Shown here: piece by piece, positions 45,970-57,626 of the stretch
Layout: each line of letters opens with the position of its first letter
Position numbering within the stretch: position 1 is the first letter of the stretch
NCBI GenBank assembly: GCA_014155875.1
Contig: JACEFZ010005555.1
Location: forward strand, 36,001-100,000
Length of the DNA stretch: 64,000 bases
Direction: 5' to 3'
Source: Cepaea nemoralis
Lineage: Eukaryota > Mollusca > Gastropoda > Stylommatophora > Helicidae
Notes under the pieces: model-generated
The model's input: only the letters and a program-made list of their open reading frames with translations
Databases searched by the model: none
What the model was told of the DNA's origin: nothing
Made by a program: the position numbers and the translations under genes

Positions 45970-48853
45970 GCAACAACAACAACAACAAAACTTCATTTTG
46001 AAAGGGTTAAGAATCGGGCACGCAGGCCCGTCTAACATTCTGCCCTTTTATCACTCTCTTTCATATATTATACCATTCACACATCATTCAAGGCTAACTG
46101 AAAACAGCAACAATATAAAAGGTATGCATTATAAAGGAATGTGGAAAATGAAAAATCAATACTACACGACTCAGTAGTAGTATTAACTGGTGTGGCACTT
46201 GTTATTAGCTATGTGGAATATACTGCCTACCAAAATGGGGCTGGCTGTTATACTAGGATTTTATTATTATTATTTCTATTATTAAGGGGTCAGGTAATCC
46301 GTACTGAGATAGTGTTCAAATAATTTGCGATAATATATATACGTATTGATGATGTCTTTTATTTCATGTGGAAGATTGTTCCACAGCTGAGCTGCAGAGT
46401 ACGTTAAACTTGTTTTGTATAAGTCTATCCTAGGCTTTGGAATGTGTAATATATTTAAACGTTTACTGTGTCTAGCATTATATTCAAACAATGGCCAAAG
46501 GTAATTTGGGGCATTCCGATTTAGGATTGTGTGAATTAGTTTGGCCTTATTGAAAAGCAGACGTTTGCTGAGTGGTAGCAACTGAAGGCGTTTATGCAGG
46601 CTAGGATTGTCAGTTGAATGTTTGCTATAAATTAAACTCATGGCCCGTTTCTGGAGCGAGTAAAGTCGCTTGGTGCTTGAATTGGAACAACCGTCCCAGA
46701 TTGTAGAGCAGTAGTCAAAATGTGTCTGTAAGTGATACATATAGAATATTTTCCTTGTGTCCTCATCAAGGAAATTTTTAATTTTGGCGAGTTGGTAGAC
46801 TGTTTTCGCTGTGTGTTTAGTGAGCACTTGAACGTGAGGATTAAAGGTTAGGTTTCTATCAATGATAAGGCCTAATGTTTTGTGCTCAATTACACTTTCT
46901 ACTGGCATGTTATCGATGTGAAGGTGAAGTGATCTGTGTGAATTTAGAGTTTGAAGTCTTTGTCTGGTTGTTAATAACATAGATTTTGTTTTAGTGATGT
47001 TAATGTGCATACGGTTCGCATAGCTCCACCTAACTACATTATTTAATTCTTGTTGCAAAGATGACTCCAGGAAATTACTGCTAACAGCGTTTGTATACAC
47101 TGTACAGTCATCTAGTCATCTGCAAATAGATCGCAGGACGACGAAAGATGCAAAGGTAGATCATTAATATATTCGGCAGATAATAGAGGGCCAAGAATAG
47201 AACCTTGCGGTACTCCAGTATTGAAGGTAGTGGCTTGGGACAGAGATTTATTGTATGATACTACTTGCTTTCTGTTTGACAGAAAAGATGTTATTAGCGT
47301 CACAACATTAAGGCCAATTTTCATTGTCTCTAGTTTTTTAATTAAAATGGCATGGTCTATCATATCAAATGCTTTCCTGAAATCGATAAACACAGCTCGA
47401 CATAGACCAGTGTTTCCCAACCTTTTTGTGCCATGCTCCACTTAAGCCTTTCTAAAATTCATATTGCCCCCCCCCCCCCGCCCCACGCCCCCCCCCCCCC
47501 TCAACATATACATTATTTTTAATATTTAAAAATTGAAATGTTCACTAAAGAAACTTGAATGATAGGTTTTAGGAAGAAATCACTAGGAAATTATTGAGCA
47601 AACACAGTAAGTAAATTTTCAAAACATATAATGGAGAACTGAAATTCAAGTACAAAATAATTTTAATAAAAGATTTTTCAATATTATTTTAATTATTAGT
47701 AATTATTTATTATTTAAATTTAGTGAGATCCTTGCGCTTGATGCTTGCTGCAAAGAGATCTTATGTCAGGTTCCAATTTAGTTAACTTCAGTCTCAAGTC
47801 TCCCCGTTTTGTTATATTCAGCCAATTTCTTTCATTTTCGAATTGCCCCCCTTAACAATCGAATTGCCCCCCTTTGGGAAACACTGACATAGACTGTTGT
47901 TATTTATAGTCTTGTGCCAATTTTCTATCATGTTTGTTAGGGCCGTGTGGCAAGAATATTTTGGTCGAAATCCTGATTTACTGTCAACTATAAGCTTGTT
48001 GCGATCTAAATACTGTAATGTTACCTTATGGATGAGTTTTTCTAGTGGTTTAGATAGTGATGATAGTAAAGAAATAGGTCTATAATTGATCGGGAGACCA
48101 GTGTCCAAAGAACCAGATTTAAGGAGAGGATACACTTTAGCGATTTTGAGAGCTGATGGAAAGTGACCTTTGGTGAGACACTGATTATATACATAGCTTA
48201 GTGATACACAGATCACTGGCGCAGCACAGCGGAGAATCCGATTGCTGATTTCATTTAACCCAGATGAGTTTGTGTTTTTTAGGTTACCGAGATAAGTAAA
48301 TACTTCAGTGACTGCCATTAGCGGTATGTCAGAAAGTATATCCCGGGAGCATCTGGTCTCGCAAAACGATGACAGTAGAGATAAGTTGCAAGGAGAATTT
48401 GGTATTGAAGCCTTCAACTGATCTATGTCATTTTGAAAAAAAGTTACTGAATTGGTCGCATGAAATAGGATTTTATGGTAATGAATTTGAGAAGTTATAC
48501 TTGTTTGCCAAGGTGTTAATTGTCTTCCATATATCCTTCCTATTTGTTTTATCCATTACTAAGTTCTTAAAGTAATTTTTCTTTTCTTTTATTTTCTTAT
48601 GGTATATTGAACTTTGTTTCTAAGAGTACGGTATGTGCTGAGATCTCGCTTTTTATGTGTCTTATCTCTGTCTCTCATAATTTCAAGTATTTCCTGGGTG
48701 ATCCAAGGTGGTTTGACGTGATGTTTTACTCGAACTTCCTTGATTGGCACATGTTTATCACACACTTCAATAAAGATCTTCATCCATGATTATTCCAGGG
48801 CATCACCCGGGTCTGGAAGTTGATAAACATTGTCTAGAGGTGAACTGAGCAAC
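45941..48853 (-). mobile_element. LINE A: CR1/L2-like LINE, 5'-truncated, nested in LINE B
   Basis: Minus reading: post-endonuclease linker KPPWITQEILEIMRDRDK (48690), reverse transcriptase NYRPISLLSSLSKPLEKLIH (48020-48090), FIDFRKAFDMIDH (47370), GVPQGSILGPL (47200), LFADD (47115), then TKSMLLTTRQRLQ and the C-terminal AAQLWNNLPHEIKDI (46360). The style matches the CR1/L2/Daphne group. The 3' UTR has GGGCACGCAGGCCCGTCT, and the tail is (CAA)n on plus (45941-45988). Breaks: a hAT MITE at 47408-47886, an 8-bp duplication just after FADD that creates a stop, and a shift between 48417 and 48589. The target duplication is short or decayed (CAAC visible). Confidence 0.92.
47408..47886. mobile_element. 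hAT-type MITE (479 bp) nested in LINE A
   Basis: Ends are CAGTGTTTCCCAACC and TTGGGAAACACTG. A perfect 8-bp duplication, ACATAGAC, lies at 47400-47407 and 47887-47894. Inside are C-rich runs and two AATTGCCCCCC repeats near the right end. No transposase. Removal of 487 bp brings the two halves of the LINE A reverse-transcriptase frame into register. Confidence 0.95.
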
Positions 48854-50685
48854 GATGGCGGCAGCAATTGATCTCGAGGATGCGTACAATAGAGTTCGAT
48901 ATGATATTTTGATGACCGCACTGATGGAGAAGGGGGTGAATCCCTGGTTGGTGAACTGGATAGCAGCGGTCCTGCATTCTCGTCTGGTTGCTCTTCGTCT
49001 GGGTGCATGGACCTCAGAACCACATATTTTAACCCCGGGACTGCCACAGGAACCTGCAGTCTCACCGGTGCTTTTTCACGTGTATACGAGCAAGATTGCA
49101 AACCTAGAAGCACCAGGGGTTGGAAGAATACTAACATTTGCAGATGATATTCTTGCATATAGGCAGGGGAGAGATAGGGAGCAAACAGCCCAGGAGTTAC
49201 AGGCGACAGTAGATAAAGTAATTGACTGGTGCACAGAAATGAGTGCTGTCATCCACCCGGATAAGGCGGCTGTTTTGTGGTGCTCTCTGGACAACAGGAT
49301 TGTGAGAACTGATGTCCCAAGCCTCGCGATAGATGGTAGAAATGTCAGCAGAGAGAACAAACTGAAGTATCTGCGGATCACATTTGACAGGAGCCTATCC
49401 TTCAAGGACCATGTGGAGACGGTTGTGACAAGATCTCAAAAGGGACTCAGTGCACTTAAAACTATGGCTGCAATGGACATAGAGCAGAGAATGCTTTTCA
49501 CACTATACCAGCACTTGATCCTCTCAGTAATTGATTATGGATTAGGATTTCTCACTGTCTCAGTGAGTCAGCTGGTGAAGTTAGAGCGCATACAGAACGA
49601 AGCTATGTGGGTCATTCTGGGATGCACCAGAGACACCCCAGTAGTGTGTATGCGTTACATCCTTGGTCTGCCAACTGTTGCTGGTAGGCTCAAGGTGATG
49701 CAGGCGAAGGCATACCTCAGAGTAGCTGCAGACCCAGACTACCCACTGCATGAGGCGCTGGACGCATTTAAGGGTCAGCGACTGATAAGAGGAAATCATG
49801 GATGGCTCAGGCGGAGAATACGATCAGACAGGTGTGCCCCTTGGAGAACATTAGGCGAGGAGAGGAGTGGGTCAGAGTGCCCGCGGAGCAGTCAGACTTG
49901 TGCAGAGTTATAATCACATTAAGCCGGGAGTGCAGGGAATGGCCAGCAGGGGCCACGGAAGTGGAAATCCAGCAACTAATTCAGGACAATGCTCACTCGG
50001 GTGATGTGATTATTTACACGGATGGTTCGGTGTCAAGAGTTGAGAGAAGTGGCTGGGGGTTCATAGCCAAAGGTCTAGCTAAGGTCGACGTTTGGTGCAG
50101 GGGAGCCTGGCATATGATACCACAACATCCAGCTTAAGAATGGAGGTGGAGGCAGTCACTGCAGCTCTCCGCTGGATGGAGAATACGACACACAAACACA
50201 TCGTGATTGTAACTGACCCAAAAAGCATGCTGACGAGTGGCTTGCTTCGCTTTGGAGGTCACGGGTGACAAGCATCGCCTGGATTTTTTCACCTAGGTGT
50301 GCCGGTGTGCTGGGAAATGAACAGGCGGACAGATTGGCTGACTCTGCAGAACTTGGTGGAGTATTGATACATGACAAGGCAGACGTGGGTGCGGCCTTGT
50401 GGGAGCACGTGTACACCTTGGAGGAGCAAATGGATTACCATGGTCTGGCAAGAATGAGACAGCGAGGAGTGACGAGGGGATCTGGCCGAAGCTCAACGCT
50501 CAGAGGAAAGGCGAGACGGACTTATAATCAGATTACTACTGGTACTATTGGTGTTGGAACTCTTCGCTGGCTGCTGAGGATGGGGACGGAGCGCTTAAGG
50601 GAATGCCCCGAATGCTGTGATGTCGATTCCTAAATCAATCAATCAATCAATCAATCAACCAATCAATCAATCATTTCGCATATAA

Positions 50686-50800
50686 TTGCTTTCGCAAGTA
50701 GAAGGCAAACAAGTGCTATTGTGAAGTACCTGACAAGAGGCAGCGAAATATGCCAGGCAATAAATCGTACAATCTAAGGTTTGTGTCTTCGTTATTTAAA
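50686..50800. mobile_element. foldback MITE, right arm
   Basis: See the left arm at 45683. The interior TTGCTTTCGCAAGTAGAAGG then CAAACAAGTGCTATTGTG recurs at 57560-57600, so the family has other copies. Confidence 0.8.
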
Positions 50801-51245
50801 CTGCAATATTAGTGAGATAGAAAACAATGTAGTATCAGTGTGATAGAAACCATTATTATATCGGTGAGATAGAAAACATTTTAATAGCAGACATATAGAA
50901 TACATAATTGCATCACTGAAATGGAAAACATTGTAATATTAGTGAAATAGAAAACGCAATATTTTTTAAGACAGAAAACATTGCAATATTGATGAGGCAG
51001 AACACATTATAATATCAGTGAGATAGTAAACAAATGTCATATCAGTGAGTTATAAAGCATTAGGATATTGGTGAGATATAAAACAGTGTAATACCAATGA
51101 AATAGAAAACAGTGTGATATCAGTGAGATAGATAACAATGTTATATCAGTGAGATAGGAAACAATGTATTATCGATAAGATTGAAAACATAATATCAATT
51201 AAATAGAAAGCAATGTAATATCAATGAGATAGACAACACTGTGTT
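50801..51245. repeat. 26-bp tandem array, right part
   Basis: Continuation of 45215-45682, more diverged toward its right end (GATATCAGTGAGATAGATAA-type units). Confidence 0.88.
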
Positions 51246-52079
51246 TCCAATACGACAGACACAACTGTAGTGTAAATCGTATGCCAAATAGTGTAGATTA
51301 ACTAATAACGAGCAAAGTACAGTGCAAGTCAGAAAGTCCTCTGAAAGAACAGCATATTATCATGTCACTCTGAACCAACGGCTAATATGTGTTTTTCATG
51401 CAACATTATTTTCTCTGCCGAGAAGGTTGCAGATCGTTTCTCAAATTCACGGCAGCAGAACTTTGCAGGAACCACATCAGCAAAAGCAGTATAATTGAAG
51501 CCGGGTGCACAACCTTTCACACATGCTGGTTATGCATAAGTGCAGACACTCCCAGAATAATGACCGTTACATAATCAACCTTCGCTTGTTTATTTATTTT
51601 CTGAAACTAATAAAAGGACATCATCCATTGGCTTATCCTGTCATCTGGAACGTTTCCCCCCACAAGTCTTTCGACATGTCTCCCTACCACTAACCATATG
51701 TCCTGAATCTGTGTCTCCCATGCATTTATTACCTATCACATCTTGGATTCACCTACATGGCACTGACCACACCACCCACCGAGTACTGATTTCCCTATAC
51801 AATATGGGTCTAGCCCCAAATACCCGATGCCCGTTAAAGTAAAGTGGTCTTTTATTTTGTTTTTACTTTATCAGCTTGAATGATATTCATGTTTTCTTCT
51901 ATTTATTATAAAGTCTTCCTTTGATTATTTTTAAAAAAAAAACTGTGCTAATGTGACTTATCAAATTAACTGGTATGCATCTGCTACACAATTTCATGTC
52001 GTTCGTATTTGGTATTGGAAAGTTATCACATCCTCATTCATTCCTTTGGCTTACACGTTCAAGTGCTCCCGGCCAAGAT
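51246..52079. other. unassigned sequence
   Basis: No gene recognised. Confidence 0.5.
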
Positions 52080-52495
52080 GCACCTTAGTGTAGTTTAGTT
52101 TAGTCGTTGGATCAACATCACGGCACACGGTTTAACCCATAAGTGCTCCGTTTTCCCCCTAACTCAAACCTGAGTCTGGAGAAACTCAGCTCAATGCACG
52201 AACTCCGTTGCATCGGCGAGGATTCTGAAATACTTTGGGTAGATTTTTAACTCGAAATTTTGCCCGGGCAGCGCCGTTAGGCTACTCTTTTTCGATTTCT
52301 AACTGCCAAGGGATTTTTTACGTGCGCAACAATACACACGGGCGACCGATCTCACTACCTAGAGACCAGGGGAAATTTTATTACTGGAAGTCCAGGTGGA
52401 TTTTTTAAATAAATCCCGGTCCTCACCGGGGCCTGAACCCGGGACCTCCAGCACTCCAGGCGGACACCACACCTCGAGACCACTCAGCCCCCCCC
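52080..52495 (-). mobile_element. tRNA-headed repeat (about 410 bp)
   Basis: Minus strand: A-box-like GCTGAGTGGTCTCGAGG next to B-box-like CCCGGGTTCAGGCCC (52427-52441 complement), then a body with CGCACGTAAAAAATCCCTTG and CGGGCAAAATTTCGAG. Blocks of the GGGATTTTTTACGTGCGC type are widespread in invertebrate repeats. A C10 run closes the head end. Confidence 0.65.
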
Positions 52496-52499
52496 CCCC

Positions 52500-53040
52500 T
52501 TTGTAGGAGACAAGAAGCATCATCTATACAAAGCTTTCTCTGGTGCCAAGGTACATGGTCAGAAGGATCCCGAGAAAAGAAAGCGGGTGTTACTGAAGTG
52601 TCTATGCAACATCTGGTAGAAGACAACTCACACCCCAAAGATGTAATTGTGTATACACTGATGGGGTGTTTGGTACTTGGTAAATAAAGAGGGTGGGGTT
52701 TTATTGCAAAGACGAATGTACTGTTCAAAAACAGGGGAGTTTCAAATATGCCACTTCGACATACAGCAGGACATAGGGAAGTTGAGGCTGTAACGCAACC
52801 TTCCGATGGCTTTAACACAGCACAGACAGGCCTGTTGTGCTTGTAACGCTTGACAGGACGAATATTATAAGCATATCATGATTTTCTGCCAAGGACATGC
52901 AGGTGTTCTATGAACAGGCAGATAGATTAGCTGTTGCTGTGACTCTGGGCGGAAAGTTACGTTGTGATAAAGATGATGTAGTAAAGACTATCTGGGATCG
53001 GGTGAAGAGTGCAGATAAACAGACGGAGTGTTAGGGTTAA
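52500..53040 (+). mobile_element. decayed RNase H part of a LINE B-type element
   Basis: HLVEDNSHPKDVIVYTDG matches the LINE B stretch ending DVIIYTDGS. Further on EVEAVT and FYEQADRLA match MEVEA and NEQADRLAD. Stops are frequent. Confidence 0.75.
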
Positions 53041-53464
53041 AACTGTTGCAGTTACGTAGCCGGGGCGGGGTTGGGGTGAGCGCCCAACTTTGCATAAATA
53101 TCCCAATGGCTCGTGCATTCATCACCACTGCAGCAAAAGACCAACTCCTTGCGTTCTCGTGGCGGACCTGTTTTAACTAACAGGAGTCTGCTCTAGCAAA
53201 AGAAAGGTGCTGATGACGGAGGCAACCAGCCAGGAGGCGTATCACAGACATCTGGATGCTACGCAATCACGCCATGAAATATGTCGACTACTGCTAAATG
53301 TTATGGTGCTCGCCCTGCTTTGGACCCCCAGGTAGGTACAGTGCCGGGCCCTATGCCTCGAAAGGGTCCAACCACAACTACTGGAGGTCCATCCCAAATG
53401 TCATGTAGAGCTAGGGGACCTGAGAATAGAGGTCTGTGTCTGGCCATACCAAACAAAGACGACA
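53041..53464. other. sequence between two LINE remnants, unassigned
   Basis: Possibly the end of the RNase-H LINE or the first-frame region of LINE C; short frames give no recognisable motif. Confidence 0.4.
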
Positions 53465-53467
53465 CAT

Positions 53468-55462
53468 AATGCACTGGAATGCGGAGGGAGTCAGCAACAA
53501 CAAAACATAGAACTAGAAAACATCTTGGACCAAGAAAAAGTAAGCGTATGTTGCTTGCTAGAAACTCACCTCAACGAAAATATCGTCTTCAAAATCAGAG
53601 GCTACCAGTGTTACCGATATGACCGAAAGGACACTTGTAAAAAATAATATCACTGCTTCCCAAATTGAAGTTTACATGGAAGGGGCTGAGTATCAGATAC
53701 TTAAACTTAAGACAGGCAATACAGACCATCATCTGATCAATTACTACTGTCCAAGTGACCGTCCACAGGCACTGGACACACTACCATTAAAAGAAAATAT
53801 GATTGTGTGTGGCGACTTCAACAGCCACTCGCAGAGCTGGGGCTATGGTCACATGGATCAAAGAGCAGGGAGACTAGAAGATGGCGGGATGAGAATAGAT
53901 TCATCTTGATTAACAAGCATTCTGACCCACATACTTTCTTCTCGAGATCATGGCACACTACAACTACACCTGACCTGGCTTTTCATTCACCAGACCTGGA
54001 GGGGAACATTACACGAATTGTTGTGAAAAAGAACTTGGTGGCAGTGACCATCGGCCAGTCTTTCTAACTGTAGAAAATGAGCTTGTAATTGAAAGCAGCA
54101 CCCTCTCGAGGTGGAACTACAAGAAAGCAGACTGGGCAATGTACAAGCATCGAACCAGCTTACTGGTTAGAAACCTGAATACTGAGAAAGACATAAATAA
54201 AGTAGTTAAAGAGTTTGGAAAATGCATACTACAGGCAGCACGAGAAACAGTACCAAGAGGAGCCCGTAAATATTATAATCCCTACTGGAGTAGTGAACTG
54301 GAACAGTTGCATAATGATATGGAACTGTGTAGAAAGCAAGCAGAGGCCAAACTCAGCCAAGAGCATCGCAATAAATACCAGCACACAAAAGCCAAATTTC
54401 AAAGGGCTAAGCTGCAGGCTAGACGGAAAAGCTGGCAGGAGAAAACAGTCACTGAACTTTGAAAGAGAGACAAGGAAGTTGTGGAAGTTAATAATATAAC
54501 TTAACGATGAGGGCACAGGGAGAAACTCAAAAAATTACACTACATAAAGACGGAAACATTCTTAAAAGGAAAGCAAGACCATTTTGCGGAGTCATTCGCA
54601 CAAGACAACAATATAGAAATTAGCCCAGATAAACAACAAGAGATTCGAGAGAAATAGCAACATACAGGACATAATGAAACAGTACATGAGGTTCTGGAGG
54701 CATCTATCACAATCAGCGAACTGGAGCTAGCCATATCAAAGCTGAAAACTAGAAAGTTTTCAGGAGCTGATGGTATCTCCAATGAAATGATCAGGAACCC
54801 AGGAACAGAGGTCAAAGAAAAGCTGTTGCAGATCTTCAATAACAGCTGGACCTTAGGTAGTGTTCCACAAGCCTGGAGAGAAGCAATCATGATACCCCTC
54901 TTAAAATGAGGGAAAGATAGTTCAATTGCCTCCAGCTACAGACTAATTAGCCTCACGAGCGCATCATCAATCACAGACTGCAGTAGTACATTGAAAGTGA
55001 AAACATCCTTGTGCCACAGCAGGCTGGCTTTAGGCAGTGCTACTCTACGGAAGATCAGACAACCTACCTCTCTCAAGAAATTGAGGATGCATTCCAAGAG
55101 ATGAAGCTGGTGCTTACTTTATGGATAGATCCGAAGTAAGCCTTTGACAAAGTCTGGTTAGAAGGTCTGATGAAAAAACTGAGAAACTATAAAGTGAATG
55201 GAAGAATGTACAAATGGGTGAAAGCATACTTGCACAACAGAAGAGCTTGAGTACAGATAGACGGACTCAAGAGCAAGAAAGAACTACTGCGTCACGGTGT
55301 TCCCCAGAGCGGAGTCTTGACCCCCACACTTTTTCTAATCTTCATAAATAATCTTGTTGCTAATCTACCGCATGGAATTAAAGCGGCAATGTACTCTGAT
55401 GACCTGGTTCTTCTTCTTCTTCTTCTTCTTCTTCTTCTTCTTCTTCTTCTTCTTCTTCTTCT

Positions 55463-55494
<32 letters not shown>

Positions 55495-56215
55495 CCCTTC
55501 TTCCTCTTCTCTTCTTCTTCTTCTTCTTCTTCTTCTTCTTCTTCTTCTTCTTCTTCTTCTTCTTCTTCTTCTTCTTCTTCTTCTTCTTCTTCTTCTTCTT
55601 CTTCTTCTTCTGTGTTTTCTTCTGTGTTCATCCGGAGGTTTTTTTCGGACGTGATTGCGTTGTGCCTGCTTACAGCAGAGCTGCCTTTCTCCGTTAGGCC
55701 AACACATTCGACTTCTGCGGGCATTTGTTGACCGGAATAACCTTCCTGGTGACTTGGTTCTATGGAGCACAAATGAACATGCATCAGTGGCCACCAGATC
55801 GCTACAAAGATCTATAGATACATTTGTTGCATGGGCAAATAGATGGTGTGTCAGCATAAACACTGACAAGTGCAACACCACTCTATTTACTCTCTCTCCA
55901 AAACAAAAGGCAGGGATCATCCAGCTAAATGGAATACCGCTTAGAGAAGATAAATAACCAACATACCTTGGAGTAACATTTGATGGCAGGCTGACATGGA
56001 GAAAGCAACAAAGCAATAGCACAAGCCAGAAGGAAAATAGCCATCCTGAAAAAACTAAGTAGAACCACATGGGGAGCCAGTGGGAAAATACTTAGTAAAG
56101 TTTATAAACAGAGCATACGACCACAATTGGTATACGGGTCAACTGCGTCTTGTTCAGCATAAAAAGAACACACTACAAAAGCTGGACATTCAGTTTTCAG
56201 TATTTCTTTCTCCAT
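53468..56215 (+). mobile_element. LINE C: Jockey/I-like LINE, multiply broken
   Basis: An almost complete endonuclease is readable across frames: MHWNAEGV (53468), CCLLETHLNEN (53550), VCGDFNSHSQSWG (53803), TTPDLAFHS (53962), GSDHRPVF (54040). The reverse transcriptase follows: KFSGADGISNEMI (54755), WREAIMIPLLK (54875), DPK*AFDKVW (motif A with a stop, 55125), QSGVLTPTLFLIFINNL (55302), MYSDDLVL (catalytic YSDD, 55390), then after a nested insertion STNEHASVATRSLQRSIDTF and VSINTDKCN. Stops occur at 54655, 54905, 55137 and 55247. It fades out near 56215, before any RNase H. Confidence 0.88.
55412..55749 (-). mobile_element. retroposon with (GAA)n tail nested in LINE C
   Basis: Flanked by TGACCTGGTTCT (55400-55411) and TGACTTGGTTCT (55750-55761), one mismatch in 12. 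Plus strand: about 66 TTC triplets with two CTTCCC interruptions, then a 135-bp body that matches retroposon copy 1 at 13036-13140. Removing 350 bp puts MYSDDLVL directly in frame with the following WSTNEH. Confidence 0.88.
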
Positions 56216-56240
56216 ATTCATGTTTCCCATATCTTTTTAT

Positions 56241-56393
56241 ACAGGGTATGTTTTAATGACTGTGTGGTTGTAGAAAATATTACTGCTCCAAGTTTTGTAT
56301 TCCGTTTATGTTGCATGAGTTCACAGAGGGTAAATACAAAACTTGGAACGGTAATATTTAGAAAATCCCCACAGCCATTAAAAATACACCCTA
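56241..56393. mobile_element. 150-bp palindromic MITE with TA flanks
   Basis: Left arm CAGGGTATGTTTTAATGACT then GTGTGG...AAATATTACTGCTCCAAG pairs with the right arm (56320-56392), leaving a loop of about 20 bp. TA borders both ends (TATA|CAGGG and CCCTA|TATA), as in Tc1/mariner-type MITEs. The arms are about 65 bp with several mismatches. Confidence 0.8.
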
Positions 56394-57300
56394 TATATTG
56401 TGTGTTATATTTTCACACTTCTTCACCACCAGTTTTAATAAACTTTGCTGTGTTGCTATCACATCCTGGTGAGTCCACTGTTCTGAGGGTATTTATTGCC
56501 CACTCGACATTGTGTATTAACAGTTCTTACTCGTTCTTTGTGTCATGTCATTGTTTACAGTTTTATCTTTACAATCTTTATTTTTATATATTCGCTGCAG
56601 TATTATTCCCTCCATTAAGAATTCTTGTATTTTTCCCTTATTTCACTTTTGTCCTTTCTTCTAATTGCCTTAGTTCTAAAGTTTCTAGTCATTACTGGTA
56701 GTACTGTAGATAATATAACGGGATTGGACGTTCATGGGGGAATGGATAACTGATTAGAATGATTCTTGTTGGAAGAAAGACATTAGATGTAAATGCATAT
56801 ACTAAGAGTTCAAGTTTATCTCTGTATTGTTGTCTTTGTCAGTGAAGTCATTGGACAGGGTCACGCTAGAAGCCAATGTTTCACTATGTGGATGCGCCTT
56901 AAATAATTATCTGAACAGACGAAGTGAGTATTTGCACGTGATACATAACATGAATATAATGTCAAGTTGTACGGTTGTCCTCTTTCTGGCTGTGTCATTT
57001 AATGTACTTCTGGGAAATTTTTTGTTGTCATCAGTTCCATACCAGTTATTTGCCAGTTGGTGACATTCTTATCTCATAGACTCCTTGCGATAATTTCATA
57101 GGCTTCTCATCTATTGGAGATGGATTTTCTGACCCTACCAATTAGTTAAACTAAAGGATGAGGAATTGAAAAGATCAAGGCGTGAAAAGGGGGTATTTCA
57201 TTTTTAATTCACCGCAAACAAAGGAATCCCTGGAGTTCTTGGGAAATCACGTGACATTAAGATGATTCCATAGTGGGGTAGGGGTGTTGCATATAACTGC
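56394..57300. other. unassigned sequence
   Basis: AT-rich, no gene recognised. Confidence 0.5.
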
Positions 57301-57545
57301 CAGGATTGTCCATGGGACATAATTTACATTGCGTGGTAATCTATGCATGCCCCATCCCATCCTGTCCCATTGGACTTTCCCATGGGATTCCCATGGATTA
57401 CATTCCCATGGCCAATCTTGGCAGGCTTGTCCATGGGACATGTATTTCTGTCCCATCCAATGGTAATTTATGCCTGTCTCATCCCGTCCCATCTCATCCC
57501 TACACTATTCAGAAAATCCCCCTAAATTCCCATGGGATTACCATG
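57301..57545. repeat. 121-bp diverged tandem duplication rich in CCCATGGG
   Basis: CAGGATTGTCCATGGGACAT (57301) recurs as CAGGCTTGTCCATGGGACAT (57422), and each is followed by a TGGTAAT..ATGC and CCATC..GTCCCAT block in the same order. CCCATGGG or CCATGG palindromes occur six times. Confidence 0.75.
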
Positions 57546-57554
57546 ACCAAGCCT

Positions 57555-57606
57555 GATAATTGCTTTCGCAAGTATAAGGCAAGCAAGTGCTATTGTGTAA
57601 CGTATT
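57555..57606 (+). mobile_element. fragment of the foldback MITE seen at 50686
   Basis: ATTGCTTTCGCAAGTATAAG then GCAAGCAAGTGCTATTGTG matches the right-arm interior at 50685-50726 with three or four differences. Confidence 0.7.
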
Positions 57607-57626
57607 TATTAAAATAAATAATCATG

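Larger units (their letters stand above)
45789..50673 (+). mobile_element. LINE B: RNase-H-bearing LINE, 5'-truncated, interrupted
   Basis: A perfect 12-bp duplication, TTTCGCATATAA, flanks it (45777-45788 and 50674-50685). It starts in the reverse transcriptase (GLGSYRPGKDTWSNAA, 45849-45896), is interrupted after RQETT, and resumes at 48855 with AAAIDLEDAYNRV (motif A), then LTPGLPQEPAVSPVLF and LTFADDILAY (FADD). A ribonuclease H follows: VIIYTDGSVSR (50005), MEVEAVTAALRW (50140), VTDPKSML and GNEQADRLAD (50310). Three frameshifts or stops lie in the RNase H part. The tail is (AATC)n, 50633-50670. RNase H after the reverse transcriptase points to the I group of LINEs. Removing LINE A (2909 bp, taking CAAC as shared) restores the frame. 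Confidence 0.92.
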
